Origin: Paraburkholderia terricola
GTDB lineage: Bacteria; Pseudomonadota; Gammaproteobacteria; Burkholderiales; Burkholderiaceae
Assembly (NCBI RefSeq): GCF_900142195.1
Contig: NZ_FRAB01000012.1
Coordinates: 104,212-168,211 of the forward strand
DNA length: 64,000 bases
Direction: 5' to 3'
In this document: in pieces, positions 34,120-44,393 of the stretch
Layout: every line of letters starts with the position of its first letter
Position numbering within the stretch: position 1 is the stretch's first letter
Position numbers and translations under genes: made by a program
The notes under the pieces: generated by a model
Database searches by the model: none
What the model saw: the letters and a program-made list of their open reading frames with translations, nothing else
What the model was told of the DNA's origin: nothing

Positions 34120-34548
34120 ATGACCAATCCAACCGATCTCAAGAATATCGGGCTCAAGGCGACCCTTCCGCGCCTCAAAATCCTTGAGATTTTCCAGCAC
34201 AGCCCGGTGCGCCACCTGACCGCCGAAGACGTCTACCGCAACCTGTTGCACGAGGAACTCGACATCGGCCTTGCCACCGTCTATCGGGTCCTCACGCAAT
34301 TCGAACAGGCGGGCTTGCTGTCGCGCAGCAATTTCGAATCGGGCAAGGCGGTGTTCGAATTGAACGAAGGATCGCACCACGACCATCTCGTGTGCCTTGA
34401 TTGCGGGCTCGTCGAGGAATTTTTCGACTCCGAAATCGAGAACCGTCAGCAATCCATCGCGAAGGAACGCGGCTTCAAGCTGCAGGAGCACGCGTTGGCG
34501 TTGTACGGCGCGTGCACCAAGGAGAATTGCCCGCATCGCAAGCATTGA
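34120..34548 (+). CDS. fur: Ferric uptake regulator Fur
   Basis: Iron-responsive repressor of 142 residues. The N-terminal winged helix covers about residues 10-80 ([35 protein letters not shown]) and the dimerisation/metal domain follows. Metal ligands are visible: HHDH at 86-89, Cys92/Cys95 in VCLDCG, and Cys132/Cys137 in ACTKENC. It is transcribed away from bamE across a 158-bp region, a common betaproteobacterial arrangement. A strong terminator follows. Confidence 0.97.
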   Translation: MTNPTDLKNIGLKATLPRLKILEIFQHSPVRHLTAEDVYRNLLHEELDIGLATVYRVLTQFEQAGLLSRSNFESGKAVFELNEGSHHDHLVCLDCGLVEEFFDSEIENRQQSIAKERGFKLQEHALALYGACTKENCPHRKH

Positions 34549-34587
34549 TGCGATCTGTGCCGCGTCGGGGTGCGCGGTCCGGTGGAA

Positions 34588-34624
34588 AAAAGACCCGCCC
34601 GGTGTGAATCGAGCGGGTCTTTTT
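34588..34624 (+). terminator. Intrinsic terminator of fur
   Basis: An 11-bp stem AAAAGACCCGC/GCGGGTCTTTT (34588-34598 with 34613-34623) with a 14-nt loop and trailing T residues, 40 bp after the fur stop. The mirrored A-run may let it end the convergent allA transcript. Confidence 0.85.
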
Positions 34625-34661
34625 GCGTTTGGGGCACGGCGGCCGGCTTCGGTGGTCAGCT

Positions 34662-35174
34662 CTATACCGACAGTTCGGCGCCTGCTTCGAACATCAGCCG
34701 CCACGGCTCTTCCAACGTCAGTTCGTCGCAGTTGGGCTGCTCGCCGCCGCGATCGACCACCACGAAGTCGCTCATCTCGTCGAGCGCCAGCAGCGGATGG
34801 TGCCAAACGCCTTTCGTGTAGTTCACGCCCTGCCAGCCGTCGCTCCAGAATGCGCGCATCCGCGCCGGATCGAACTCGCCCGCCGGCGCGACCACCACCA
34901 GATAGCGGCGCGCCGTCAACGGAATGAACGCCTGGCTGCCGAGCGGGTGCCGCTCCATCATCGTGATGTCGACCGGCAACGGACGGGGTTGCGCGCGAAA
35001 CAGGTTGATCAGCGGCCGGCCGCCCTGCTCCGTCACATCGACGGCGGCGAGGTCGTGATAGCGCTCGGTCGTGCCGCCGTTGATCGCGAAATGGCGCGCG
35101 CCGTCCAGCTCGATCACGTCGCCGAATGGCGCGAAGGCGGCTCGCGTCAGGCGCTCCATCTGCAATGTCTTCAT
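34662..35174 (-). CDS. allA: Ureidoglycolate lyase
   Basis: Splits ureidoglycolate to glyoxylate and urea at the end of allantoin degradation. The 170-residue cupin-fold protein starts with [22 protein letters not shown]. It contains [15 protein letters not shown] and [19 protein letters not shown], the family metal/substrate segments with conserved His. The ATG at 35174 is chosen over an upstream start. It begins 13 bp after the allantoicase stop, so the two steps are encoded in tandem. Confidence 0.95.
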   Translation of the reverse strand: MKTLQMERLTRAAFAPFGDVIELDGARHFAINGGTTERYHDLAAVDVTEQGGRPLINLFRAQPRPLPVDITMMERHPLGSQAFIPLTARRYLVVVAPAGEFDPARMRAFWSDGWQGVNYTKGVWHHPLLALDEMSDFVVVDRGGEQPNCDELTLEEPWRLMFEAGAELSV

Positions 35175-35187
35175 CGACGCCGCTCCG

Positions 35188-36198
35188 TTATGCGAGGTCG
35201 CCCCACAGGCGCAGACGCGACACGCCACCGTCCGGAAAGATATTGAAACGCACGTGCGTGACAGGTCCGAGCGATGCGATGCCGTCCGCGAACGTGTGCA
35301 CGTGGTCCATTTGCAGCTTCTGCTCGGCGAGCAGTTCGGGCCAGAACATCGCTTGCGTGACGAGCGATTCGTCCGTGCCGCCCGTCACGCGAGCGGCTTG
35401 CAGCGAACAGCGGTCGGGGAAATTGCCCTTGAAGTGCGCGGTGTCCACCTCGATCTTGCGGATCACGCCCGGTCGCGCCAGCGCGACGATCGCCCAGTCG
35501 TTGCCCGGTTCGCGGCGCCGCCGCGTCTCCCAGCCGTCGCCCATGTTGACGCCGCGGCCCGGCATCAGCATCTGCGAGGCCGGACCGAAATGCTGGTTAT
35601 TCGCCGCGACCAGATACGCGCCGTTCTCGATCGCCGCGAGGTCCAGCAGCGCGCCGCGCTCCACGCGCGCCCAGTCGCGCTTCGGCTGGCCGTACACGCG
35701 CAGGCGCGCGAGGCCGCCGTCCGGATACAGATTCACGCGCAGATGCGTGAAGGCGCGCGCGTCGTTCACTTCGACGTAGTGGTGTTGGTTGCCCTGCAGC
35801 GTGGTCGGCGGCACGAGCGTTTGCCAGTCGGCGTTGTCCGGCGGCACGTCGCTGTCCACATGGCAGGCGTCGATCGACGCCGCCGGCGGAAAATTGCCGG
35901 TGAAGTGGCTCGTATCCAGATCGACGCCGTGCACGACGCCCGCCCGCGCGAGCCGGATCACGCAATAGTCGTGACCGGTGGTGCGCTTGCGGCGAGTTTC
36001 CCAGCCGTCCATCCACTTGCCATGGTCGTCGTATTTGCCGGGAATGAACACTGCGGGCTGCGGGTCGAGCATGCGTTCTTTCGGCGCGAAGAATTCGTCG
36101 CTGGCGTGGAGCGCTTTCGCGCCCAGACGCGGGTCGGCGAGGTTCATATAGCGGCGGGTGAAGGCAGGCGCGTTCGGGTCGAGGATCGGATTGGCCAT
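35188..36198 (-). CDS. alc: Allantoicase
   Basis: Hydrolyses allantoate to ureidoglycolate and urea. The 336-residue protein shows the internal duplication of the family: two jelly-roll domains (about 1-165 and 170-336) with parallel motifs [10 protein letters not shown] and [11 protein letters not shown] and paired [21 protein letters not shown] / [13 protein letters not shown] segments. It lies 110 bp downstream of a DctA-type carrier and just upstream of allA, likely one operon for using ureides as a nitrogen and carbon source. Confidence 0.95.
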   Translation of the reverse strand: MANPILDPNAPAFTRRYMNLADPRLGAKALHASDEFFAPKERMLDPQPAVFIPGKYDDHGKWMDGWETRRKRTTGHDYCVIRLARAGVVHGVDLDTSHFTGNFPPAASIDACHVDSDVPPDNADWQTLVPPTTLQGNQHHYVEVNDARAFTHLRVNLYPDGGLARLRVYGQPKRDWARVERGALLDLAAIENGAYLVAANNQHFGPASQMLMPGRGVNMGDGWETRRRREPGNDWAIVALARPGVIRKIEVDTAHFKGNFPDRCSLQAARVTGGTDESLVTQAMFWPELLAEQKLQMDHVHTFADGIASLGPVTHVRFNIFPDGGVSRLRLWGDLA

Positions 36199-36308
36199 AG
36201 TCTCGGTAGGCGACGAAAAGTGAAAGAGCGCCAGCGGATTTCGGAGCATCCGCCGGCGCGGAAAAGCGCGCTGCGTTGGCGCGCTGGTCGGTCAGACGAT
36301 TCGGGGTA

Positions 36309-37637
36309 TCAGACGGCTGGCGCGTGTTCGCCGGCGGCAGACTCGGGGTCGATGCCCTCGCCGGTCGGGACGTAGCGCAACGCCGCGTCGCGATTCAGCA
36401 CGCGATGCGCGCGCGCCCGGTCGATATCGTTTTCCCACACCGCGACGACCACCGTCGCCACGCAATTGCCGATCAGGTTGGTCAGCGCGCGGGCAATGCC
36501 GACGAACCAGTCGACCGGCAGGATCAGCACGAGGCCGAGGACGGGAATCGCCGGAATGGCGGACAACGTCGCGGCCAGAATCACGATGGCCGAACCCGGA
36601 ATGCCGTGCGCGCCCTTCGACGTCACCAGCGATACCAGCACCACCACGATGAGGTCGTGCGTGGACAGCGGCGTGTTGGTGGCCTGCGCGATGAAAATCA
36701 CAGCCAGGGTCAGATAAATGGAGAAACCGTCGAGATTGAACGAGTAGCCGGTCGGAATCACGAGACCGACCGTCGAATCCTTCACGCCCATCCATTCGAG
36801 CTTGCGCATGACCTGCGGCAACACCGCATCGGACGATGCCGTGCCGAGCACGATCGACAGTTCCTCCCGCAGATAGCGGATCAGCTTGAAAACGTTGAAG
36901 CCGGCCAGCCGCATCACCACGCCCAGCACCACGACCACGAACACGATGCAGCTCGCGTAGAACACGAGCACCAGCATGCCGAGTTGCTTGAGCGAGTCGA
37001 CGCCGTACTTGCCGGTGGTGAACGCGATCGCGCCGAGCACACCGAGCGGCGCCAGCTTGATGATGAAGCTCATCACCCGGAAGAACACCTGGGCGAGTTC
37101 GTCGATCAGGCCGCTCACACGCTGCGCCTTGGTGCCGAGCAGAGACAGCGCCGAGCCGAACAGCACCGAAAACACGAGGATTTGCAGGATGTCGCCGGTC
37201 GCGAACGCGTTCATCGCCGTGTCGGGGATGATCTTCAGCAGAAAGCCCGCCGTGTCCTTGAGGCTCTTCGCGTGCTCGGCGTATGTCGACAGCGAAGCCG
37301 GATCGAGCGAATGCAGATCGATGTTCATGCCGACGCCCGGTCGCGTGACATAGGCCAGCACGGCGCCGATCACGAGCGCGATCGTCGTCATCACCTCGAA
37401 GTAGATCACCGCCTTCAGGCCGACGCGCCCGACCTTGCGCAGATCTCCGGCATGCGCCATGCCGCTCACCACGACGCAAAAGACGATTGGGCCGATCACC
37501 ATCTTGATCAGCTTCAGGAAGCCGTCGCCGAGCGGGCGCAGCGATTGGGCGAAGTGCGGGAACACCGCGCCGATCACGATGCCGGCCAGCAGCGCAATAA
37601 CGACCCGGCCAAATAGCGAATTGAAGAATTTCAACAC
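36309..37637 (-). CDS. dctA: DctA-type dicarboxylate/amino acid:cation symporter
   Basis: A 442-residue inner-membrane carrier of the DAACS family. It has the C-terminal hairpin motif in GTASSDAVLPQVM, the YSFNLDGFSIYLTLAVIFIAQATN segment and the NLIGNCVAT substrate/cation region. The start is GTG at 37637, chosen because AGGAGG sits 5 nt before it. The substrate motif reads SSDAVLP where E. coli DctA has SSSESALP, so the cargo may differ from C4-dicarboxylates. It is divergent from a GntR regulator and upstream of alc-allA. Confidence 0.9.
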   Translation of the reverse strand: MLKFFNSLFGRVVIALLAGIVIGAVFPHFAQSLRPLGDGFLKLIKMVIGPIVFCVVVSGMAHAGDLRKVGRVGLKAVIYFEVMTTIALVIGAVLAYVTRPGVGMNIDLHSLDPASLSTYAEHAKSLKDTAGFLLKIIPDTAMNAFATGDILQILVFSVLFGSALSLLGTKAQRVSGLIDELAQVFFRVMSFIIKLAPLGVLGAIAFTTGKYGVDSLKQLGMLVLVFYASCIVFVVVVLGVVMRLAGFNVFKLIRYLREELSIVLGTASSDAVLPQVMRKLEWMGVKDSTVGLVIPTGYSFNLDGFSIYLTLAVIFIAQATNTPLSTHDLIVVVLVSLVTSKGAHGIPGSAIVILAATLSAIPAIPVLGLVLILPVDWFVGIARALTNLIGNCVATVVVAVWENDIDRARAHRVLNRDAALRYVPTGEGIDPESAAGEHAPAV

Positions 37638-37670
37638 GGCTTCCTCCTGGTTGCGGTTCACTCAGTTCAG

Positions 37671-37685
37671 ACTGGTCCGACCAGT
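37671..37685. promoter_or_regulatory. Perfect palindromic operator for the GntR/FadR-type regulator
   Basis: ACTGGTC-C-GACCAGT is a perfect 15-bp palindrome with the TGGTC-N-GACCA form used by many FadR-subfamily GntR proteins. It lies about 7-20 bp downstream of the predicted dctA start site, in position to block transcription. Confidence 0.8.
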
Positions 37686-37698
37686 GCTGTTATGGCGA

Positions 37699-37727
37699 AT
37701 AGTAGGAAGCCGATATACTGGCGTCAA
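37699..37727 (-). promoter_or_regulatory. dctA promoter
   Basis: On the minus strand TTGACG (37722-37727), exactly 17 bp, then TACTAT (37699-37704). Predicted start near 37692. The downstream palindrome at 37671-37685 would act as a roadblock operator. Confidence 0.75.
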
Positions 37728-37833
37728 GGATTACAAAAACAGTGTTTACCCGCTATTTTCCCTGACTGCCAAGGTTCGGCGAATATGCCGATGACGCTTG
37801 ACCGCACGGCATTCGGGACACGTATTACAATGC

Positions 37834-37844
37834 TGGTCAGACCG
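37834..37844. promoter_or_regulatory. Second, imperfect GntR-type operator
   Basis: TGGTC-A-GACCG matches the perfect palindrome at 37671-37685 except for one outer base. It lies 20 bp before the regulator ATG and near a weak promoter (TTGACC at 37798-37803, TATTAC at 37823-37828), suggesting autoregulation. Confidence 0.6.
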
Positions 37845-37863
37845 CATTCTCAAGTGAGCCACG

Positions 37864-38556
37864 ATGAAGAACGTCCCGCACACCGTCACAGACGCCGCCA
37901 TCGCGACCATCCGCGAACGGATCGAGGCGGGGGTCTATCCGGTGGGAAGTTTGCTGCCGGCGCAGCGTCAGCTCTCCGAGGAACTGACCATCAGCCGCGC
38001 GTCGCTACGCGAAGCGCTTTCCACGCTGGAAGCACTCGGTCTGCTGGTGATACGGCCCGGCAAGGGCGTCTACGTGGAAAGTTCGCAGGCCAAGGCCGCG
38101 CAGTCCTGGCGCTTCGCAAACCAATCGTCGCTACCGGATACCTATCAGGTGCGCTTTGCGTTGGAGGGTTTTGTCGCACGCATGGCGGCGCTCGCCGTCA
38201 GCGAATCCGACCTCGTGTGGTTCGAGGACAATATCGCGGCCATGCAAACAGCGCTCGCCTGCGAAGAACTCGACGAAGCCGCACGCCTCGACTACGGCTT
38301 CCACATGCGGATGGTGGGCATTGCCGGCAACGCGGCGATCGAATCGATCCTCAGCAGCAGCGCCGACATCATGAAGGAAAGCCAGCGTCTGCCGTTCTAT
38401 CGGCGCGAACTGGTGCTGTCCACCTACAACGAACATCGCGCGATTCTGGATGCGCTCACGGCGCGCGACTCGGCAGCGGCGGGCAAGGCGATCGAGACTC
38501 ATATCTCCAACGCCGCGCAGCGGGCCGGCGTCTATTTCCCGACGCCGCGGACGTAA
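37864..38556 (+). CDS. GntR family transcriptional regulator (FadR subfamily)
   Basis: A 230-residue regulator. The N-terminal winged helix (about 10-75) contains SEELTISRASLREALSTLEALGLLVIRPGKGVYV. A helical FCD effector domain follows (about 90-220), where conserved His/Asp residues usually bind a metal and an organic acid. It is divergent from dctA-alc-allA with a perfect palindromic operator between them, so it probably controls that unit and itself. The effector is unknown; a carboxylate from ureide or C4-acid metabolism is a reasonable guess. Confidence 0.92.
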   Translation: MKNVPHTVTDAAIATIRERIEAGVYPVGSLLPAQRQLSEELTISRASLREALSTLEALGLLVIRPGKGVYVESSQAKAAQSWRFANQSSLPDTYQVRFALEGFVARMAALAVSESDLVWFEDNIAAMQTALACEELDEAARLDYGFHMRMVGIAGNAAIESILSSSADIMKESQRLPFYRRELVLSTYNEHRAILDALTARDSAAAGKAIETHISNAAQRAGVYFPTPRT

Positions 38557-38585
38557 AAAAACCGCTCCGAGGAGCGGTTTTTTTT
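38555..38585. terminator. Bidirectional terminator between the GntR gene and gapA
   Basis: CCGCTC/GAGCGG stem (38562-38567 with 38572-38577) flanked by a 7-nt A-run and an 8-nt T-run, between convergent genes; it should work in both directions. Confidence 0.85.
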
Positions 38586-38637
38586 CTCCCTTCGCCTGCC
38601 GTCAAAACAAGACCGCGGGGCAAACGAAGCAGACGAC

Positions 38638-39648
38638 TTACTTCGCGTTGGCCAGCGCCACCGCCGTGTCCAGCATGCGGTTGGAGAAGCCCCACTCGTT
38701 GTCGTACCAGCTCGACACCTTCACCAGGCGGCCCGACACCTTGGTCAGCGTCGCGTCGAACGTCGACGAAGCCGGGTTGTGGTTGAAGTCGATCGACACC
38801 AGCGGCGCGTCGTTGTAGCCGAGAATGCCCTTCAGCGCGCCTTCCGACGCTTCCTTCATGATCTTGTTGACTTCATCCACCGTCGTGTCGCGCGCGGCGA
38901 TGAAAGACAGATCGACAACCGACACGTTGATCGTCGGCACGCGAATCGCGTAGCCGTCCAGCTTGCCGTTCAGTTCCGGCAGCACCAGGCCGACCGCCGA
39001 TGCGGCGCCGGTCTTGGTCGGGATCTGGCTATGCGTGGCCGAGCGCGCGCGGCGCAGGTCTTCGTGGTACACGTCCGTCAGAACCTGGTCGTTCGTGTAT
39101 GCGTGGATCGTGGTCATCAGACCGTTCACGAGGCCGATCTTGTCGTTCAGCGGCTTGACGAGCGGCGCGAGGCAGTTGGTCGTGCACGATGCGTTCGAGA
39201 TCACCGTGTCCGATGCCTTCAACACGTTGTGATTCACGCCGTAGACGATCGTTGCGTCGACGTCCTTGCCGCCCGGCGCGGAGATGATCACTTTCTTTGC
39301 GCCGCCCTTGATGTGCGCGCTCGCCTTTTCCTTGGTCGTGAAAAAGCCCGTGCATTCCATCACGACGTCGACGTTCAACTCGCCCCACGGCAGTTCCGCC
39401 GGATTGCGGTTGGCCAGCACGCGGATCTTGTCGCCGTTGACGACGAGGTAGTCGCCGTCCACCGACACTTCGCCGGGGAACTTGCCGTGCGCGGTGTCGT
39501 ATTGCGTCAGGTGAGCATTGGTCTTGGCATCGCCGAGATCGTTGATGGCGACGATTTCGATATCGTGCTTCTTGCCGTTTTCATAGAAGGCGCGCAACGT
39601 GTTGCGGCCGATCCGGCCGTAGCCGTTGATTGCGACGCGAATCGTCAT
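38638..39648 (-). CDS. gapA: Glyceraldehyde-3-phosphate dehydrogenase
   Basis: Glycolytic NAD-linked enzyme of 336 residues. The Rossmann motif NGYGRIGR is at the N-terminus, the active-site Cys155 is in [13 protein letters not shown], and the C-terminal [12 protein letters not shown] is conserved. Asp37 after the second beta-strand (INDLGD) favours NAD over NADP. It follows tkt by 95 bp on the same strand, linking pentose-phosphate output to lower glycolysis. The glyceraldehyde-3-phosphate from the Eda and DgoA aldolases encoded here would enter at this step. Confidence 0.97.
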   Translation of the reverse strand: MTIRVAINGYGRIGRNTLRAFYENGKKHDIEIVAINDLGDAKTNAHLTQYDTAHGKFPGEVSVDGDYLVVNGDKIRVLANRNPAELPWGELNVDVVMECTGFFTTKEKASAHIKGGAKKVIISAPGGKDVDATIVYGVNHNVLKASDTVISNASCTTNCLAPLVKPLNDKIGLVNGLMTTIHAYTNDQVLTDVYHEDLRRARSATHSQIPTKTGAASAVGLVLPELNGKLDGYAIRVPTINVSVVDLSFIAARDTTVDEVNKIMKEASEGALKGILGYNDAPLVSIDFNHNPASSTFDATLTKVSGRLVKVSSWYDNEWGFSNRMLDTAVALANAK

Positions 39649-39743
39649 GGTCTATCTCCTGATGGCTGAAAAAATACGTCCATGTTCGTCTGACCGGCAG
39701 CGTTGCCGCGCGTTCGCACGCAGACGGCAACGCTTGCGGAGGA

Positions 39744-41765
39744 TCAGCCGAGTGCGGCTTTAGCCGTCTCCACAACATGCTCGACGGTGAAGCCGAAATG
39801 CTTGAACAGCACGCCAGCGGGGGCCGATTCGCCGAACGTGTCGATGCCGACCACGCCGCCCTCCAGACCCACGTACTTGCGCCAGAAATCCGTCACGCCC
39901 GCTTCGATCGCGACACGGCGCACGCCCTTCGGCAGCACGCGCTCGCGGTATTCGGCGTCCTGCTTGTCGAACACGGTGGTCGACGGCATCGACACGACGC
40001 GCGCCGCGATACCTTCGCGCGCGAGCGGCTCGATTGCCTTCAACGCCAGTTCCACTTCCGAACCGGTCGCGATCAGGATGACCTTGCGCGCGACGATCTC
40101 GTCATTCCAGTCGCGCAGCACATAACCACCCTTTTCGATGTTGGCGATCTGCGCGTCGGTGCGCTCGGAGAACGGCAGGTTTTGACGGCTGAAAATCAGG
40201 CACGAGGGACCCTGGTGTTCCACCGCGTGGGTCCAGGCCACGGCCGTTTCCACTGTGTCGGCCGGCCGCCACACTTGCAGATGCGGAATCAGTCGCAGGC
40301 TCGCGACGTGTTCGATCGACTGGTGCGTCGGACCGTCCTCGCCCAGACCGATCGAGTCGTGCGTGAATACGAAGATCGACGGCGCTTTCATCAGCGCGGC
40401 GACGCGCAACGCGTTGCGGCTGTAGTCAGAGAACGTCAGGAACGTGCCGCCGAAGGCCTTGAAGCCGCCATGCAGCGCCACGCCGTTGATCGCGGCGCTC
40501 ATGCCGAACTCGCGCACGCCGTAGTTCACGTAGTTGCCGGCTGCCAGGCCTTCCGGGTTCACCCGCACGGGCTTGGCGGCCTTCCAGTTGGTCAGGTTCG
40601 AACCGGTCAGGTCGGCGGAACCGCCGAGCAGTTCCGGCAGCACGGCCGACAAACCTTCGATGGCCTGCTGCGATGCCTTGCGCGTCGCGACGGTTTCCGC
40701 GCGTTCGTTCGCGCCGGCGATGATCGCCTTCGCCTTGTCCGCCCAGTCGGCCGGCAGCTGCTTGGCCATGCGGCGCGAAAATTCGGCGGCTTCCCGCGGA
40801 TATTTTGCCTGGTAAGCAGCGAATGCCTTATCCCAGTCGGACTCGAGACGCGCGCCGCCCTCCTTCGCGTCCCACGCCGCATACACTTCCTGCGGGATCA
40901 CGAACGGCTCCCACTTCCAGCCGATCGCTTCACGCGTCGCCGCGATTTCCTTGTCGCCGAGCGGCGCGCCGTGCGAGTCGTGGCTGCCGGCCTTGGTCGG
41001 CGCACCTTCGCCGATCACGGTCTTGCAGCAGATCAGCGTGGGCTTGTCCGATTGCTTCGCTTGCTTGATCGCCGCGTCCACCGCGTCGACGTCATGGCCG
41101 ACCACGTTCGGGATCACGTTCCAGCCGTAGGCTTCGAAGCGCTTCGGCGTGTCGTCGTGGAACCAGTGCACCACTTCGCCGTCGATCGAGATGCCGTTGT
41201 CGTCGTAGAAAGCGATCAGCTTGTTCAGCTTCAGCACGCCGGCAAGCGAACAGGCCTCGTGCGAAATGCCTTCCATCAGGCAACCGTCGCCGACGAACAC
41301 ATACGTGTGGTGGTCGACGATCTTCGCGTCGGGCTTGTTGAATTCAGTGGCGAGTAGCGACTCCGCGAGCGCCATGCCGACGGCGTTCGCCAATCCCTGG
41401 CCGAGCGGGCCGGTGGTGGTCTCGACGCCCGGCGTGATGCCGTATTCCGGATGGCCCGGCGTCTTGGAATGCATCTGGCGGAAGTTCTTCAGCTCCTCGA
41501 TCGGCAGATCGTAGCCGGTGAGGTGCAGCAGCGAGTACAGCAGCATGGAGCCATGGCCGTTCGACAGCACGAAACGGTCGCGATCGGCCCATTGCGGGTT
41601 CTTCGGGTTATGGCGCAGATGGCGCGACCACAAAGCCACACCGATTTCGGCCATGCCCATCGGCATGCCGGGGTGACCGGAATTCGCTTGTTGAACGGCG
41701 TCCATGGACAACGCGCGGATTGCGTTGGCCATCAAGGAAGTGGGTGCGGGAGACGGGGTCGTCAT
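39744..41765 (-). CDS. tkt: Transketolase
   Basis: Thiamine-diphosphate enzyme that moves two-carbon units in the pentose-phosphate pathway. The 673-residue protein has the cofactor motif region [14 protein letters not shown], with the metal-binding GDG...N signature continuing through [11 protein letters not shown], and [15 protein letters not shown] near the N-terminus. The C-terminal half has the [16 protein letters not shown] segment. The start at 41765 ([12 protein letters not shown]) is normal, while the frame runs upstream antisense to speE. gapA follows. Confidence 0.97.
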   Translation of the reverse strand: MTTPSPAPTSLMANAIRALSMDAVQQANSGHPGMPMGMAEIGVALWSRHLRHNPKNPQWADRDRFVLSNGHGSMLLYSLLHLTGYDLPIEELKNFRQMHSKTPGHPEYGITPGVETTTGPLGQGLANAVGMALAESLLATEFNKPDAKIVDHHTYVFVGDGCLMEGISHEACSLAGVLKLNKLIAFYDDNGISIDGEVVHWFHDDTPKRFEAYGWNVIPNVVGHDVDAVDAAIKQAKQSDKPTLICCKTVIGEGAPTKAGSHDSHGAPLGDKEIAATREAIGWKWEPFVIPQEVYAAWDAKEGGARLESDWDKAFAAYQAKYPREAAEFSRRMAKQLPADWADKAKAIIAGANERAETVATRKASQQAIEGLSAVLPELLGGSADLTGSNLTNWKAAKPVRVNPEGLAAGNYVNYGVREFGMSAAINGVALHGGFKAFGGTFLTFSDYSRNALRVAALMKAPSIFVFTHDSIGLGEDGPTHQSIEHVASLRLIPHLQVWRPADTVETAVAWTHAVEHQGPSCLIFSRQNLPFSERTDAQIANIEKGGYVLRDWNDEIVARKVILIATGSEVELALKAIEPLAREGIAARVVSMPSTTVFDKQDAEYRERVLPKGVRRVAIEAGVTDFWRKYVGLEGGVVGIDTFGESAPAGVLFKHFGFTVEHVVETAKAALG

Positions 41766-42044
41766 GTCGAGTCCGGAGACAGAGTCAAAAGGCGGTGCGC
41801 GCTTGAGGCCCGGAAGCTCGGCGGCCAGTCCGCCTCGGCGCACGGTGCGGCGCCGGGAGACGCGAAACGGGCAGAGCAAACGGACAAGGCTGAAAGCGTC
41901 ACATTCTAACAGAACGTTAGACCCGCCCTGCGCGGAGAGCCGCCCGTCCGTGCGGCCCCCGCGCCCTGCAACGCCGCGCGGCGCGTGGTCCTTTACAATT
42001 ATGCAACCTGAATTCGCCGCGCTCCGGACAGAGCCCGTCATCCC

Positions 42045-42917
42045 GTGAGCACTCTCTTGCTGTTCCACCCGAGTCCCGACGCCGTGTACGGTTTTCCGAA
42101 CGCGAAACTGATTGCGCGCGTCGATTCGCCTTATCAGCGCATCGAGGTGTGGGACACGCCGCAGCTCGGCCGGCTCTTCACGCTCGACGGCCGCCCGATG
42201 ACTTCGACCGGCGACGAGTTCATCTATCACGAATGCATGGTGCATCCGGCCGCGCTGGCGCATCCGTCGCCGCGAGCGGCGCTGGTGCTGGGCGGCGGCG
42301 ATGGCGGCGCCGCGCGGCAACTGCTCAGGCACCCGAGCATCGAGCGGATCGTGGTCGCGGAGCTCGATGAGGAGGTAGTACGCCTGACGCGCGAACATCT
42401 GCCACAGGTGCAAGGCGGGGCTTTCGACGATCCGCGCGTCGAACTGGTCATCGGCGACGCCGCGCATTGCGTGGCGGCAACGGCAACGGCGCGGTTCGAC
42501 CTCGTCGTATTCGACCTTACTCCGCCCGATTCGCCCGCCGCCGGGCTCTATACACCCGATTTCTACGCACACCTCAAGCGGATAATGAGCCCGACCGCCG
42601 TGCTCTCCGTACACCTCGGCTCGCCCTACTTTCATCCGCGGCGTATCGCGGACTTGCTCGACGGCTTACGGACCACGTTCGCCGTCGTGCGCACGATGAA
42701 CACCTTCGTTCCGCTGTACGGGTCGCTGTGGATGATGGCGACCGCCAGCGACGCGCTCGACCCGGCCGCCATCGCTTCCGAAACGCTTGCACAGCGCCTC
42801 GAAGCGCGGCAAATTGACTCGCTCAAGCACTATGCCCCGGCCTTGCACGCCGGCCTCTTTTCGGCGTCGTCGTTAGCGCGGGATAAACTAAGTCGATTCC
42901 TAAAGCCGTTGTGCTAA
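42045..42917 (+). CDS. speE: Polyamine aminopropyltransferase (spermidine synthase)
   Basis: Transfers an aminopropyl group from decarboxylated SAM to putrescine. The 290-residue protein has the nucleotide-binding motif [12 protein letters not shown], the acidic ELDEEVV that binds the ribose, and the catalytic-region DLTPPDSPA. The start is GTG at 42045 with a poor ribosome-binding site. The putrescine/dcSAM-producing genes are not in the window. It is divergent from tkt across 279 bp; no regulatory motif was recognised there. Confidence 0.93.
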   Translation: MSTLLLFHPSPDAVYGFPNAKLIARVDSPYQRIEVWDTPQLGRLFTLDGRPMTSTGDEFIYHECMVHPAALAHPSPRAALVLGGGDGGAARQLLRHPSIERIVVAELDEEVVRLTREHLPQVQGGAFDDPRVELVIGDAAHCVAATATARFDLVVFDLTPPDSPAAGLYTPDFYAHLKRIMSPTAVLSVHLGSPYFHPRRIADLLDGLRTTFAVVRTMNTFVPLYGSLWMMATASDALDPAAIASETLAQRLEARQIDSLKHYAPALHAGLFSASSLARDKLSRFLKPLC

Positions 42918-43020
42918 CACGCGGGCACAATATACGGTTCAGTCAACGCGCAATCGGCGTATCGATCGCGGTTGCCTGCCTCGCCTGCGTCTCGCAAACC
43001 CCATAGATCCGGAGAACTCC

Positions 43021-43434
43021 ATGACCGCCTCCCGCCCAGCCGGTGTGCCTTGGTTGACCCCCTATCTGACGGTGCGCGATGCGCGTGTCGCGACTGCCTT
43101 CTTCGAGGCCGCTTTTGGTTTCGAGGTCCGTGACAGCGTGCAGGACGACGGGGTCGTCATGCATGTCGAAATGACTTATCAAGGACAGTTGATCGTGATG
43201 TTCGCGCCGGAAGGCGCGTTCGGCTCGGCGGCGAAAACCCCGAAAAGCGCGGGCGCAATTGCGCCGCAATCCTTCTATGTCTATGTCGACGATGTCGACG
43301 CGGTTTACGCACGCGCGCTAGCCGCCGGTGCAAAATCGCTGAGCGAGCCGCAGGATCAGTTCTGGGGCGACCGGTTCGCCCAGGTCGAAGATCTGGACGG
43401 CTACCGTTGGGCGCTCGCTCGCCACCTTTCGTGA
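43021..43434 (+). CDS. VOC family (glyoxalase/bleomycin-resistance fold) protein
   Basis: A 137-residue member of the vicinal oxygen chelate superfamily with the paired beta-alpha-beta-beta-beta modules: PYLTVRDARVATAFFEAAFGFEV in the first half and FYVYVDDVDAVYARALAAGA in the second, ending DRFAQVEDLDGYRWALARHL. It resembles PhnB/YdcA-like proteins of unknown substrate. Metal ligands cannot be assigned with certainty. It sits 4 bp before rsmE and 103 bp after speE on the same strand and probably shares their transcript. Confidence 0.88.
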   Translation: MTASRPAGVPWLTPYLTVRDARVATAFFEAAFGFEVRDSVQDDGVVMHVEMTYQGQLIVMFAPEGAFGSAAKTPKSAGAIAPQSFYVYVDDVDAVYARALAAGAKSLSEPQDQFWGDRFAQVEDLDGYRWALARHLS

Positions 43435-43438
43435 ACCA

Positions 43439-44194
43439 ATGAGTATTTTTCTGATGCCTCGCTTTTTCGTCGGTATGCCCCTCAACTCCGACGACATCTT
43501 GCAGTTGCCCGATGACGTCACCCGCCACGTTCTCGTGCTGCGCTTGCAGCCCGGTGATTCGATTGTGCTGTTCAACGGCAAAGGCGGTGAGTACAGCGCC
43601 GAACTCGTCGAGGTCGAACGCCGCTCGGCCAAGGCGATAGTTCGTGAATTTCGCGCGGTGGAAGTCGAAACGCCGTACCACCTCACACTCGCGCAAGGTA
43701 TTGCGGGCGGCGACAAGATGGACTGGCTCATCGAAAAGGCGGTCGAACTCGGCGCCTCCTGCTTCGTGCCGCTAACCACCACGCGCAGCGTCGTGCGGCT
43801 TGCCAGCGAGCGTGCGCAACGGCGGCATGCGCATTGGGAAGGCGTCGTGCGCGCGTCGTGTGAGCAGTGCGGGCGCAATCGCCTGCCGGAAGTCATGCCG
43901 GTGCGCGAGATCGCAACCTGGCTCGGCGCGCTGCCACGCACACCGCAAGAAGGCGAATTGCGCATTCTTTTGTCGCCGCGCGCCAACATGAGCTTTTCGG
44001 CATTGCCCACCGAGCCGCCGCAAGGACGCGTCACCGTGCTGATCGGTCCGGAAGGCGGTTTTTCCGCAGTCGAGGAAGCGGCCGCCACCGCCTACGGATT
44101 CGCGGTCATCGGCCTCGGGCCACGCGTGTTGCGCACCGAAACGGCTGGCATCGCGGTCCTCGCCGCGCTGGCGGCTCGCTGGGGCGGCTGGTAA
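43439..44194 (+). CDS. rsmE: 16S rRNA (uracil1498-N3)-methyltransferase
   Basis: Methylates U1498 of 16S rRNA using SAM. The 251-residue SPOUT-family protein has an N-terminal PUA-like domain (MPRFFVGMPL...) and the knotted SAM-binding C-terminal part with VLIGPEGGFSAVEEAAA and the family signature LGPRVLRTETA. Start choice is between 43439 and the fifth-codon-later MPRFF at 43454. It follows the VOC gene by 4 bp; a very strong terminator comes 115 bp later. Confidence 0.96.
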   Translation: MSIFLMPRFFVGMPLNSDDILQLPDDVTRHVLVLRLQPGDSIVLFNGKGGEYSAELVEVERRSAKAIVREFRAVEVETPYHLTLAQGIAGGDKMDWLIEKAVELGASCFVPLTTTRSVVRLASERAQRRHAHWEGVVRASCEQCGRNRLPEVMPVREIATWLGALPRTPQEGELRILLSPRANMSFSALPTEPPQGRVTVLIGPEGGFSAVEEAAATAYGFAVIGLGPRVLRTETAGIAVLAALAARWGGW

Positions 44195-44308
44195 GTCGGC
44201 GCCCACGCCGTCCCGCGCACGGTACTATCTCGACGAGCTGCCGCGCTATGCGCCCGACTCGTCAGACGAAGCAGCGCGGCAAACGCATCGCCTCCCCGCT
44301 TGCAGACT

Positions 44309-44355
44309 AGAAAAGAGAAAGGCCCGCCAAAAATCAGCGGGCCTTTCTCTTTTCT
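44309..44355. terminator. Bidirectional terminator between rsmE and the barstar gene
   Basis: A perfect 19-bp stem (44309-44327 with 44337-44355) with a 9-nt loop, AG-rich on the left and TC-rich on the right, between convergent genes. It is one of the longest perfect stems in the window. Confidence 0.85.
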
Positions 44356-44393
44356 GCAACCTTTCCTGGAACAAGCGGCGCTCGGGCGACCGA

